Source: Phytohabitans flavus | Lineage (GTDB): Bacteria > Actinomycetota > Actinomycetes > Mycobacteriales > Micromonosporaceae | Assembly (NCBI RefSeq): GCF_011764545.1 | Contig: NZ_AP022870.1 | Coordinates: 3,704,001 to 3,768,000 of the forward strand | Reading direction: 5' to 3' | Length of the DNA stretch: 64,000 bases | Shown here: positions 8,268 to 17,503 of the stretch, in pieces | Layout: every line of letters starts with the position of its first letter | Position numbering within the stretch: the stretch's first letter is position 1 | Notes under the pieces: generated by a model | Database searches by the model: none | What the model was told of the DNA's origin: nothing | Seen by the model: the letters and a program-made list of their open reading frames with translations, nothing else | Position numbers and translations under genes: made by a program

Positions 8268-11200
8268 TCACGCACCGCCGGCTGACAGCACCGTAAGCGC
8301 CTCGCCGCGCGGTAGGGCCGCGCCGCGTTCGAAGGCGGCGGGGTCCTCGGCGCGGGCCCGCGCCTCGTCCAGGGGCAGCGCCTCCAGCACCACCGCCGCG
8401 CCCAGCAGCAGCGAGCCGTCACGAGGGTCGGAGAGCGCGACAAGGCCGTCGATCGCGTCGGCCAGCGTCGGCATCGCGCGGATGCCGGCGGTCGCGGCCA
8501 CCGCCCGGCGGTACCACTCCCGGGCGGCCGCCTCGTCCCCTCGGCCTGCGCGATCCGGCCGTGCGCCACGAGCACGCCGAAGCGGGTCGCGTCCGCGCTG
8601 AACCACCCGCTCGGGCACTCAGCGAGCGCCTCCTCGCACCACCGCCGGGCCCCGGCCAGGTCGCCCCGGGCGCGGGCCACCTCGGCCAGCCCCAGGTGCG
8701 CGGCGGCGACCATCTCGGGTGCGCCGGAGCGCCGGGCGTACACCGCGGACTGCTCGTAGTCGGCGCGCGCCGCGTCCAGCTCGCCGGCGGCGACCCGGCC
8801 GTCACCGCGGGTACGCAGCAGCTCGGCCATGTCGACCGTCGAGCCCAGCTCCGAGGCGAGCCACAGCGCCTCGTCCATCGGCGCGACCGCCGCCGCGTGG
8901 TCGCCCCGCCCGACCGCGAACTCGGCCGTGGCCGCCAGCGCCAGGATCATGCCCCACCGCTCGCCGATCGCCCGGAACCCGGCGAGCCCGGTCGCGATCT
9001 CCCGCTCCGCCTCGTCGGCCCGCTGGCTGAAGAGCTGGAGGAGGCCCGCGCCGATCGAACCCAGCGCGTGGATCCACGGGTCGTCCCCGAAGATCGGCCC
9101 CCACCGCTCGACCATCTCCGGAAACGTGAGCGGGCCCTCGCTCGGCGGCCCGGTGGCCATCGCCGAGACGTACAGCAGGAACGGCTGCCGAGGCGGCCGC
9201 CCCAGCGCCGGGATGAGCTGCTCGGTCGCCCACGGCCGCATCGAGAGGTCGGCGGCGCCGCCGAAGTGGGCGGTGATCGCGCAGATCGCGTACTCCTCGA
9301 GAAGGTCCTCGGGCGGCTCCTCGCCGACCACGGTGAGCAGGCGCGCGGCGAGCGTGGCCCCCTCGGTGCGCAGGCCGCGCAGCCACCAGTAGAACGACAG
9401 CGCGGAGAGCAGGCGCAGCGCGGTCGGCGGGTCGTCGTCGATCGAGCGGGCGAGGGCGGCGCGGAGGTCGTCCCGCTCGGCGTCGAGGCGGCGCAGCCAC
9501 TCCAACTGCTCGGCGCGGCGCAGGTGCGGGTCGGCCTCGCGGGCCAGGTCGAGGTAGTACGCGGCGTGCGCGCCGCGCACCTGGACGTCGTCCGGGCTCT
9601 CCGCGAGCCGCTCGGCGCAGAAGGCGCGCACGGTCTCCAGCATCCGGTACCGCCCACCAGCTCCCCCGCTCGCTTCGGCCCCGGATGCCGGCTCGATTCG
9701 GGCCACGACGAGCGACTTGTCGACGAGGCTGGCGAGGACGTCGATGTCGGCGCCGCAGACCCGTTCGGCGGCGGGGAGGGTGGCGCCACCGGCGAAGACG
9801 GTCAGCCGCCGGGCGAGCCGCCGTTCGGCCTCGTCGAGCAGGTCCCAGCTCCACTCCACGACCGCGCGGAGGGTCTGGTGGCGGGGCTGCGCCGCGCGGC
9901 TGCCACGGTTGAGCAGCCGAAAGCGATCGTCGAGACGGGCCGCGACGTCCGCGACCGGCAGGGCCCGCAGGCGCGCGGCGGCCAGCTCGATGGCGAGAGG
10001 CAACCCGTCGAGGGTACGCACGATGCGCAGCACATCGTCCACATTGGAGGCATCGATCGCGAACCCGGGTACGGCGTCGGCCGCCCGGTCGGCGAAGAGC
10101 CGCACGGCGGGGTACGTGGCGGTGTCGTCCGGGGGCTCGTCCGGCGGCACGGCCAGCCCGAAGACGGGGCACAGCGCCTCGCCGGTGATGCCCAGCGGCT
10201 CGCGGCTCGTGGCCAACACCCGTACGCCTGGCGCGGCGGCGAGGATGCGCGCGGCGAGCCGGGCCGCCTCGGCGACGACATGCTCGCAGTTGTCGAGCAC
10301 GATGAGCAGCCGCCGGTCGGCGAGCGCCGCGACAAGCCGCTGCGCCGCGTCACGTGGGTCGGCCGGACCGCGCAGGCTGGCTTCGCGCAGGTCGAGCGCG
10401 CTGAGCACCGCGCGCGCCACGTCACCCTCGTCGCTGCGCTCGCCGGCCTGGGGGCCGTGCTGACCGCGGTCGCCGGCCCGGGGGTGGAGGCCGGCCAGCT
10501 CGACGAAGCACACCTCGCCGTCCTGCCGCCCGGCCGCCTCGACCGCCAGCCGCGTCTTGCCGGCGCCGCCCGGCCCGTGCAGCGTGACAAGCCGCGCCTC
10601 GCCGAGCAGCTTCCCCACGCGGCGCAGCTCCTCCTCGCGCCCGACGAAGCTGGTCAGCTGCCCCGGCAGCCCCGGCGGCCGGGCCACCTCGTCGCGCAGG
10701 ATGGCGACGTGCAGCGCGGCCATCTCCGGCGACGGGTCGGTGCCCAGCTCGTCGGCGAAGACCTGGCGCGCGTCCTCGTACGCGGAAAGGGCCTCGGCGG
10801 GGCGCCCCGCCCCGTACAGCGCGCGCATGAGCAGCGCCCGCGGCCGCTCCCGCAGCGGCTCCGCGCCGACCAGGTCACGCAGCTCGGCGATCAGCTGCCC
10901 GGACGCCGCGCCCAGCCCCAGCTCCGCTTCGACCCGGTCCTCCACAGCGGTGAGCCGCAGCTCCTCCAGGCGCGCCGCCCGCCCGGCCGCGTGCGGCGCG
11001 TCGGCCAGCGCCGGCCCCCGCCACAGCGCCAGGGCCTCCCGCAGCGCGGCGACCGCCCCGGCGAGGTCCCCCACGCCCAGCGCCCGCTGCCCGTCCGCCG
11101 CGAGCCGCGCGAACCGGTGCGCGTCCACGTCATCCGGCGCCACCGCGAGCCGGTACCCGCTGGGGTGGAACTCGATCGGCGCGTACTCCCCCAGCGCCTG

Positions 11201-11413
11201 CCGCAGCCGCGACACCTGCGACTGGAGCGCGTTGGCGGCCCCGGCCGGCGGGCTGTCGCCGTAAAGGCCGTCGATCAGGCGCTCGGCCGGCACGATCCGG
11301 CCCGCGTCGAGCAGCAGGAGCACGAGCAGCGCGCGGGCACGCGGCCCACCGACGGGCACCTCGACCCCGCCGGCGCCGAGCACCTGTACCGCCCCGAGCA
11401 CCCCGTACCGCAC
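8268..11413 (-). pseudogene. AfsR/SARP-type transcriptional regulator (BTAD-ATPase-TPR), frameshifted at about 8538
   Basis: About 1048 residues when restored. The N-terminus is an OmpR-like winged helix (GRIVPAERLIDGLYG) plus bacterial transcriptional activation domain to about residue 245. A STAND/NB-ARC ATPase follows with Walker A GPGGAGKT and Walker B LLIVLDNCEH, then a long helical TPR part. Four C at 8537-8540 stand where five keep the frame; after that the C-terminus (DEAAAREWYRRAVAA) continues to 8268. Proteins of this build activate secondary-metabolite or export genes. It is transcribed into the DrrA/DrrB-like genes, so it probably controls that exporter. The long open frame joining it to the ATPase is a by-product of the deletions. 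Confidence 0.83.
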
Positions 11414-11514
11414 GGGTCCATCCTCCCCACACCGCTGCGCTCACCGCGAACGCGGGCCTGGTCGGGGCCGCTCCCGTGGCAGCATCCGGCGCGGGTCGTG
11501 TTTAAGATCGACTC

Positions 11515-12759
11515 ATATCTACGACGTCCGCTCGCCCCGCCGCCGCGTCGTCGCTCCGGGGCAACCGCCGCTTCGGCGCGTTCTGGGCGTCGCAGATGCT
11601 CTCCGTCTTCGGCGACTCCTTCTCGCAGCTGGCGGTGCCGCTGCTGGTACTGGACCTGACCGACTCGGTCGCCAAGGCCGGGCTGCTCACCGGCATCATC
11701 GGCACGACCAACGTGCTGACCGGCCTCTTCGCCGGATTGATCGTCGACCGGGTAAACCGTTCCCGGCTGCTGGTCGGCTGCGACCTGGCCCGGATGGCGC
11801 TGCTCGCGGTGATCCCGGTCGTCGCGTTCACCGCCGGCTCGCCGCCGGTCTGGCTGCTTTTCGTCCTGCTCCCGCTGGCTTCGGCGTTCGGGATGTGCTT
11901 CCAGGTCGCGGCCGTCGCCGCGGTGCGCAGCATGGTCAGTGCCGAGGAGGTGACCAAGGCCAACGGCCGGCTCTTCGCCGGCACCGCCTTGGCGTCGCTG
12001 GTCGGCCCGGCCGCGGCCGGTGCGATCTCCGGATGGGTCGGTCCTTCGGGCGCGATCGCCGTCGATGCCGCGACCTTCGGACTCTCCGCGGCGTTGCTCC
12101 TGCTGGTACGCCTGCCGGCGCTCGCCGCCACGGACGGCACCGGCGAGGGTCGCACCCGGCCGTGGGACGAGTTCCTGGCCGGTGCCCGCTTCCTGCTCCG
12201 CCACCCGGTGCTGCGGCCGCTGACCGGCCTGCTGACCGCGTTCATCCTGCTCACGTACGGCGTCGACGACGTCGTCGTGTACCACCTGCGCAACGGTCTC
12301 GGCCAGCCGGACGGCACGATCGGCCTGGTCCTGATGGCCGGCGCGGCTGGCACGGTCACCGGTTCGCTGGTCGTGGCCGCGCTCCGCAAGCGGTTCGGCT
12401 TCGGCGCCTGCTGGATCGGCTCGGTGGCCGTCGGCGGCACGGCGGTGGCCGGCCTGAGCCTGACCGGCGGCCCCGTCGACGTCGCCGTGCTGATGGGGAT
12501 CTACTTTTGCTGCATGAGCATCGGCGGCATCTGCTCGATGTCGCTGCGGCAGGAGGTCACCCCCGACCACCTGCTCGGCCGGGTCACCTCGGCGTTCTGG
12601 ACCATCCACTTCTCGCTCGGCGGGCTCGGCGCGGCAGGGCTGACCTGGCTGGCCCAGCGCCACGGCGCGCCGCTCGCGTTCGCGCTCGCCGGCGTCGGCA
12701 CCTTGGCGGTGGCGGCGACCGCGCTGTTCACTCCCGTACGCCAGGCCCGCCCGAAATAG
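11515..12759 (+). CDS. MFS transporter; start codon uncertain
   Basis: Major facilitator with about 12 hydrophobic segments and the DRVNRSRLL inter-helix loop, about 414 residues from 11515. Typical MFS N-terminal sequence (RGNRRFGAFWASQ) is coded upstream of the first canonical start (ATG 11596), so that ATG cannot be the true start. In frame, only an ATA at 11515 precedes STTSARPAAASSL, which reads like a normal N-terminus had the codon been ATG. Either an ATG-to-ATA change or a sequence error is likely. Upstream frame is closed by TAA at 11503. Divergent from the AfsR-type regulator. Substrate unknown; the group exports drugs and siderophores. Confidence 0.75.
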   Translation: MSTTSARPAAASSLRGNRRFGAFWASQMLSVFGDSFSQLAVPLLVLDLTDSVAKAGLLTGIIGTTNVLTGLFAGLIVDRVNRSRLLVGCDLARMALLAVIPVVAFTAGSPPVWLLFVLLPLASAFGMCFQVAAVAAVRSMVSAEEVTKANGRLFAGTALASLVGPAAAGAISGWVGPSGAIAVDAATFGLSAALLLLVRLPALAATDGTGEGRTRPWDEFLAGARFLLRHPVLRPLTGLLTAFILLTYGVDDVVVYHLRNGLGQPDGTIGLVLMAGAAGTVTGSLVVAALRKRFGFGACWIGSVAVGGTAVAGLSLTGGPVDVAVLMGIYFCCMSIGGICSMSLRQEVTPDHLLGRVTSAFWTIHFSLGGLGAAGLTWLAQRHGAPLAFALAGVGTLAVAATALFTPVRQARPK

Positions 12760-12762
12760 CCC

Positions 12763-12951
12763 CTAGTAGGGGTAGACGTCGAGGGTGTTGTCGTCCTTGA
12801 CCAGGTCGAAGTGGGCGTCGCCGTCGAGGTCGTACGACAGGCGGTCGACCTGGGTGTCGTGGCCCATGCCGTCGTGATCGAGGTCGTGACGCACCAGGTC
12901 GATCAGCCTGTCATGGTCGGTGTCCCAGGCCGGAACGTCGAATTCCGTCAT
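12763..12951 (-). CDS. Small Asp-rich protein with calcium-binding-like repeats
   Basis: 62 residues with repeated D-x-D-x-D motifs (DTDHDRLIDL, DLDHDGMGHD, DLDGDAHFDL). This resembles the Asp-rich thrombospondin-3/EF-hand-like repeats of small actinobacterial proteins. No signal peptide, so it is probably cytoplasmic or a surface remnant. Its stop is 3 bp from that of the convergent MFS gene. Function not known; divalent cation binding is an inference from composition. Confidence 0.65.
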   Translation of the reverse strand: MTEFDVPAWDTDHDRLIDLVRHDLDHDGMGHDTQVDRLSYDLDGDAHFDLVKDDNTLDVYPY

Positions 12952-13008
12952 GCGGCCAACGCTAGGAAAGCGCGTGTCCGGTGATATCCCCGAAACGTGC
13001 CACGTGGG

Positions 13009-13494
13009 CTAAAAGAGGGCGGTTTGCAGGGCGCCCTCGACGGTGAGTAGGTGGCGTTTGGCGGGCAGGCCGCCGGCGTACCCGGTCAGCGCACCGTCCG
13101 CGCCCACGACCCGGTGGCAGGGGCGGACGACGAGCAGCGGGTTGGCCCCGACCGCGGCGGCCACCGCGCGGATGCGGTCGCGGGGTGCGCCGACCCGCTC
13201 GGCCAGCGCGCCGTACGTCAGCGTGCGGCCATACGGGATCTCGTCCAGCGCGGCCCACACCCGCTCCTGGAACGGTGTGCCGGCGGTCCGGACCGGCAGG
13301 TCGAAGCCGTACCGCTCGCCGGCGAGGTAGGCGCGCAGCTGCCCGGCCGCGTCAGTGAGAGGGGCGGGGCCAGCCCCCACCTGGCGCCACGACGGGTCGG
13401 GCCGGCCGAACGAGACGCGGGTCAGCGCCCCGTCCGAGGCCGCCAGCAGCAGCGTTCCTACGGGCGTGTCGATGGTCGTGAACACAGTGGACAT
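13009..13494 (-). CDS. ogt: Methylated-DNA--[protein]-cysteine S-methyltransferase
   Basis: 161 residues from ATG 13494. It repairs O6-alkylguanine by moving the alkyl group to its own cysteine. The active-site motif PCHRV is present with acceptor Cys126. The recognition helix region (IPYGRTLTYGALAERVGAP, then RAVAAAVGANPL) is complete. Length fits Ogt/MGMT, with no Ada regulatory domain. It is read from its own upstream region; the hairpin at 13577-13612 isolates it from the secreted enzyme gene upstream. The in-frame extension to 13614 is not protein-like. Confidence 0.92.
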   Translation of the reverse strand: MSTVFTTIDTPVGTLLLAASDGALTRVSFGRPDPSWRQVGAGPAPLTDAAGQLRAYLAGERYGFDLPVRTAGTPFQERVWAALDEIPYGRTLTYGALAERVGAPRDRIRAVAAAVGANPLLVVRPCHRVVGADGALTGYAGGLPAKRHLLTVEGALQTALF

Positions 13495-13576
13495 GACCCA
13501 AATCTGCCCCCGTACGGGCCGCGATGCTGGCGGGATTCGGACATCGCGATTGCCCTGAGGGATCCGCCGCGCTGAG

Positions 13577-13612
13577 GCGTGGCCCCGGGGCCGCGCCGCC
13601 CCGGGGCCACGC
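13577..13612 (-). terminator. Strong hairpin terminator after the GH43 gene
   Basis: A perfect 15-bp GC stem (13577-13591 with 13598-13612) closes a 6-nt loop, 5 bp after the stop codon of the GH43 gene. No T-run follows. Confidence 0.75.
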
Positions 13613-13616
13613 ACAA

Positions 13617-15083
13617 TCAGGACGCCGGCTCGCCGGACGGCACGGCGAGCTGCGTGCCGAGCGCGACCGGGGTGCCGAAGTTCGGCGTGCCGTCCGCGTT
13701 CCAGGTGAACTTCTGGGCCCTCGTCGACCGGTTGATGTCACACCCGCCGCTGGCCGAGCTGTTGGCGTGGTACACGATCCAGTCCTCGGTACCGTCCGGC
13801 GACTTGAAGAAGCCGTTGTGCCCCGGCCCGTACACCCCGTTGGCGTTGCTGCGCTGGAAGACCGGGTTCGGGAACTTCCGCCACGAGGACGAGTTGAGCG
13901 GGTCACCGCCGATGTACTCCAGCATGCCCAGCTTGTAGTCCGGCGTGGAGCAGTGCGAGGCCGAGTACACGATGAACGTGCGCCCGTTGCGCTGCAACAC
14001 CTCGCCGCCCTCGGCGACCGCGCCGCCGACCGTCTCCCACGACAGCGTCGGCGTGGTCAGGGTCCGCCGGGTGCCGCTCGCCGTCCACGGGTTGCTCAGC
14101 GGCCGGATGAACATCGGCTGCGACCCGTTGTAGAACGTCCCCAGTAGATAGAGGTTGCCGTTCAGCTGGAGGATCCCGGGGTCCAGCTCCCATGTGTTGT
14201 CCGAGACCGGGTCGAGCAGGTCGGCCTTGAACGTGTACGGGCCCATCGGGTCCAGCCCGGCGCTCTCCAGCACGTGGATCCGTTGCGTACCCAGGTTGAA
14301 CGGCTCCCGCCCAGCGGTGTAGTAGAAGTACCAGCGGCGCCCGCTCGGCCCGTCCAGCAGGTGGAACTCCGGCGCCCACATCGTGCCCGCACCGTTCGGC
14401 CGGGTCAGCGTGAACAGCAGCGTGTCCGGCGCGGTCGCCAGCCCGCCGAGCGTGCGCGAGCGGCGCATGGTGATCGTGTTGTTCCACGTCGTGGTGGCCA
14501 GGTAGTAGTAGCCGTCGTAGTACGTGAGCCACGGGTCCGGGCCGCGCGTCTTGATCGGGTTGGTGAACGTGCGCGTGCCGGTACCCCCGTCGGTGTATCC
14601 GGGCAGCCGCCACAGGCGCGCGGCGGCCGTGGTGCACGGCAGCTGGACGAGCCGGCCGTCGGTCGCCGGGGCGACGCACTTGTTCGAGTGGGTGGCGACG
14701 ACCTGGAACGCGCCGCCGGTCTGCGTGAGCCGGAACCGCTGGTTGGTCCCGGTGTGGCAGGCGTACTGGATGACCGTCGCGTTGTCGGCGGTCGACGCGC
14801 CGCTCACGTCGACGCAGCTACCAGCGGTGAGCGTGCGGATCGTGTACGTGGCGGCCATGCCGGCCACCGGTGTGAACGTGAACGTCTGCCGCGCGCCAGC
14901 GCCACAGGCGGCCTGCGCGAGCTGGAGGGCACTTGTGGCGGCGCCGCCGGGCACCTCGGCACAGGTACCGGCGCTGTGGTTGACGATCGTGCTGTTGAAC
15001 GTGACCTCGGCGGACGCCGGCGTCGCGGGTACGACGATCCCGGCGACCAGGACAGCGAGAAAGATGGCGGACAAGCGGGGCAC
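13617..15083 (-). CDS. Secreted glycoside hydrolase family 43 enzyme with ricin-type lectin domain
   Basis: 488 residues. A Sec signal peptide (1-25, cleavage after ASA) leads a beta-trefoil ricin-like carbohydrate-binding domain (about 26-160) with paired Cys and QxF/W repeats. A GH43 five-bladed propeller catalytic domain follows (about 172-485). Family acids are visible: Asp183 in RGPDPWLTYYDG, the ELDPGI Asp and the AEGGEV Glu. The members closest in appearance are exo-acting alpha-L-arabinofuranosidases that strip arabinose from plant hemicellulose. This substrate is inferred. The enzyme would act outside the cell. No sugar transporter is adjacent; an acetyl xylan esterase lies 19 kb away. 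Confidence 0.85.
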   Translation of the reverse strand: MPRLSAIFLAVLVAGIVVPATPASAEVTFNSTIVNHSAGTCAEVPGGAATSALQLAQAACGAGARQTFTFTPVAGMAATYTIRTLTAGSCVDVSGASTADNATVIQYACHTGTNQRFRLTQTGGAFQVVATHSNKCVAPATDGRLVQLPCTTAAARLWRLPGYTDGGTGTRTFTNPIKTRGPDPWLTYYDGYYYLATTTWNNTITMRRSRTLGGLATAPDTLLFTLTRPNGAGTMWAPEFHLLDGPSGRRWYFYYTAGREPFNLGTQRIHVLESAGLDPMGPYTFKADLLDPVSDNTWELDPGILQLNGNLYLLGTFYNGSQPMFIRPLSNPWTASGTRRTLTTPTLSWETVGGAVAEGGEVLQRNGRTFIVYSASHCSTPDYKLGMLEYIGGDPLNSSSWRKFPNPVFQRSNANGVYGPGHNGFFKSPDGTEDWIVYHANSSASGGCDINRSTRAQKFTWNADGTPNFGTPVALGTQLAVPSGEPAS

Positions 15084-15303
15084 TCGACATCACATCCCAT
15101 CCAGGATGGTGGATCGCCCGGCTAGTCGGCTGCACTGTATCCGATGCGAAGGTCACTGCGAAAGTGCCGGCAAGTTATCTTCCCGTTACCATGCGGGCCC
15201 GAGCCGAAAAGCCGCAGTAGTCTAGCGTGACGCAAAGGCTCAGGTCGGTGCGCACCAGCCGGAAACATCCATGGGCTACATTCCGGCCGGTTGGGAAGGG
15301 CGC

Positions 15304-15984
15304 ATGGCGGGCGATGGGCGGAAGCCGATGCGGATACTGCTCGTGGAGGACGATCGGCGGGTCACGGCCGTGATGATGTCGATGCTTCAGCGACGCGGTT
15401 ACGAGGTGGAGCACGCCGCCACCGCCACCGCCGCGCTGGCCGCTGCCCCCTGTGACCTCGTGCTGCTCGACCTCAACCTGCCTGACGGCGACGGCGTCGA
15501 CGTGTGCCGTACGCTCCGCGCCCGCAGCGAGCACCTCGGCATCATCGCGGTGACCGCGCGGGCCGAGGAGCGCGACCGGGTCACCGGCCTGCGGATGGGC
15601 GCCGACGACTACGTGGTCAAGCCGTTCTCGATGGCCGAGCTCCAGGCGCGGATCGAGGCGCTGCTGCGGCGCGCGGCCCGCAGCGTGCCGCCACGCGAGG
15701 CGGTGGAGATCGGGGAGCTGAGGATCGACCACGCGGCCCGCACGGTGCAGCTGCGTGGGCGGGCGGTGGCGCTGACCCGCAAGGAGTTCGACATCCTCGC
15801 CTCGCTGGCCCGCCAGCCCGGCGTCGCGGTGACCCGCGAGCGGATCTTGCTCGACGTCTGGCAAACCACCTGGTCCGGCCGCCACACACTTGAGGTGCAC
15901 GTCGCATCGCTGCGGGCCAAGCTCGACGAGCCCAACCTGGTGCAGACGGTTCGCGGCGTGGGCTACCGTCTGCGCACCGACTGA
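15304..15984 (+). CDS. OmpR/PhoB-family response regulator
   Basis: 226 residues from ATG 15304, chosen because GGAAGGG stands just upstream; ATG 15271 in frame lacks one. The receiver domain has acidic pocket EDD (15-17), phospho-acceptor Asp56 in LLDLNLP and KPF lysine. The C-terminal winged helix ends in the family signature VHVASLRAKLD and RGVGYRL. It partners the histidine kinase that begins 88 bp downstream. A TAXI lipoprotein gene converges on the kinase, so the system may sense the ligand of that lipoprotein (inference). Confidence 0.9.
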   Translation: MAGDGRKPMRILLVEDDRRVTAVMMSMLQRRGYEVEHAATATAALAAAPCDLVLLDLNLPDGDGVDVCRTLRARSEHLGIIAVTARAEERDRVTGLRMGADDYVVKPFSMAELQARIEALLRRAARSVPPREAVEIGELRIDHAARTVQLRGRAVALTRKEFDILASLARQPGVAVTRERILLDVWQTTWSGRHTLEVHVASLRAKLDEPNLVQTVRGVGYRLRTD

Positions 15985-16072
15985 CTCTGGGATTGGGGCA
16001 GGGCACACCGTGAGCGCGAGGAGTGAGGGAGCCCTAGCGACCGAGCCCCGCAGTCTCGAACAGAGGTAGGAA

Positions 16073-17503
16073 ATGCGTCGTCGACTCGTGAGTACGTACG
16101 TGCTGCTGCTCTGCATGGTGCTGCTCGCGCTCGAGGTGCCGCTGGCGGTGTCGCTCACCAACCGCGAGACCCAGCGGGTGCTGGCCGACCGCCTCGCCGA
16201 CGCGACCCGCTTCGCCGCGCTCGCCGCGCCCGCGCTGCGCAGCAACGAGCTCGACGCGGTCAAGGCGGAGCTACAGCGCTACTACGACCTGTACGGGATC
16301 GCGTCCGTCCTGCTCGACCAGGACGCGCAGACGAAGAGCGTCTTCGGCGGGCCGCTGCCCGACAACGAGCGGCTGAATCCGGCGATCCGGGGCGCGCTCG
16401 CCGGCCGCCAGGTGGGTACCCCGGCGACGCTGTGGCCGTGGCACGAGCAGCAGCTGATCGTGGCGGTACCGGTCAACGACGGTGGCGCTGTCCTCGGTAC
16501 CGTCGTCACGATCTCACCCACGAGCCGCAGCCGGCGCGTGGTGATCTCGTCGTGGCTCGAGCTCGGCCTGCTCGGCCTGCTCGCGGTCGCCGCCTGCGTG
16601 GTCACCGCGCTGCGGATGGCCGGCTGGGTGCTGCGGCCGGTCACCCGCCTTGACGCGGTCGCGCACGAGATCGCCGCCGGCGACAGCGGCGCGCGGGTGC
16701 AGCCCGAGCACGGCCCGCCAGAGCTGAGACGGATGTCGGCCAGCTTCAACGAGATGGCCGACGCGGTCGCCGAAGCGCTCGAACGGCAGCGGTCGTTCGT
16801 CGCGCACGCCAGCCACCAGCTGCGCAACCCGCTCACCGTCCTGCGGCTGCGGGTCGAAGACCTCGGCACCAAGCTGATCGACGACGACCTGGCCCGCGCC
16901 GACCACGGGATCGCGCTGGCCGAGACCGACCGCCTGGCCAGCGTGCTCGACGGCCTGCTCGCGCTCGCCCGCGCCGAGCGGGGGCAGAAGCAGTTCGAGG
17001 TCGTCGACGCGGTGGAGGTCGCCCTCAACCGGTGGCTGGCGTGGCGGCCGATGACCGAGCGTCGCGGCATCGACCTGGTCACCCTCGTTCCGGACCAGCC
17101 GTTGTACGCGCGGCACGTGGCCACCGCGCTCGACCAGTCGCTGGACGCGCTCGTGGACAACGCGCTGAAATTCACGCCGACCGGTGGGCGCGTCGAGATC
17201 GAGGTCGCCGCCCGGGACGACGGCGTCGAGGTGGTCGTACGCGACAACGGCTGCGGCATGACCGAGGAGCAGTGCCAGCTCGCCACCGAGCGGTTCTGGC
17301 GGGCGCCCGACGCGCAGAACGTCGAGGGCGCCGGCCTCGGCCTGCCGATCGTGATGGTGCTGGTGGAGGCGTCCGGCGGGCGGTTCACGCTGGGCTCGGC
17401 CGACCCGCACGGGCTGGAGGCGCGGATGTGGTTTCCGGCCGGGCCGGCCCCCGCTCCCCTGCCGGCGCCGGCACCCACGCCGGCCGAGCGGCTTAAGGTT
17501 TGA
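16073..17503 (+). CDS. Two-component sensor histidine kinase
   Basis: 476 residues with ribosome binding site GAGGTAGG. An N-terminal membrane helix (about 8-29), an extracytoplasmic sensor part (30-155), a second helix (about 161-185), HAMP (185-237), HisKA with His248 in ASHQLRNP, and a HATPase domain (DNALKFTPTGG, DNGCGM, GAGLGLPIV) are all present. The tail is Pro/Ala-rich. The extracytoplasmic part is of TctE-like size. The gene overlaps the convergent TAXI lipoprotein gene by 11 bp at the 3' ends, so their mRNAs can pair. Confidence 0.9.
   Translation: MRRRLVSTYVLLLCMVLLALEVPLAVSLTNRETQRVLADRLADATRFAALAAPALRSNELDAVKAELQRYYDLYGIASVLLDQDAQTKSVFGGPLPDNERLNPAIRGALAGRQVGTPATLWPWHEQQLIVAVPVNDGGAVLGTVVTISPTSRSRRVVISSWLELGLLGLLAVAACVVTALRMAGWVLRPVTRLDAVAHEIAAGDSGARVQPEHGPPELRRMSASFNEMADAVAEALERQRSFVAHASHQLRNPLTVLRLRVEDLGTKLIDDDLARADHGIALAETDRLASVLDGLLALARAERGQKQFEVVDAVEVALNRWLAWRPMTERRGIDLVTLVPDQPLYARHVATALDQSLDALVDNALKFTPTGGRVEIEVAARDDGVEVVVRDNGCGMTEEQCQLATERFWRAPDAQNVEGAGLGLPIVMVLVEASGGRFTLGSADPHGLEARMWFPAGPAPAPLPAPAPTPAERLKV

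Noticed and set aside
7433..11413. One open frame of 1326 codons joining the AfsR-type regulator to the DrrA-like ATPase, like a fusion protein
   Set aside because: The section between about 8538 and 8240 is out-of-frame sequence with no domain; the true C-terminus of the regulator and its stop at 8268 lie in another frame. The fusion results from single-base deletions.
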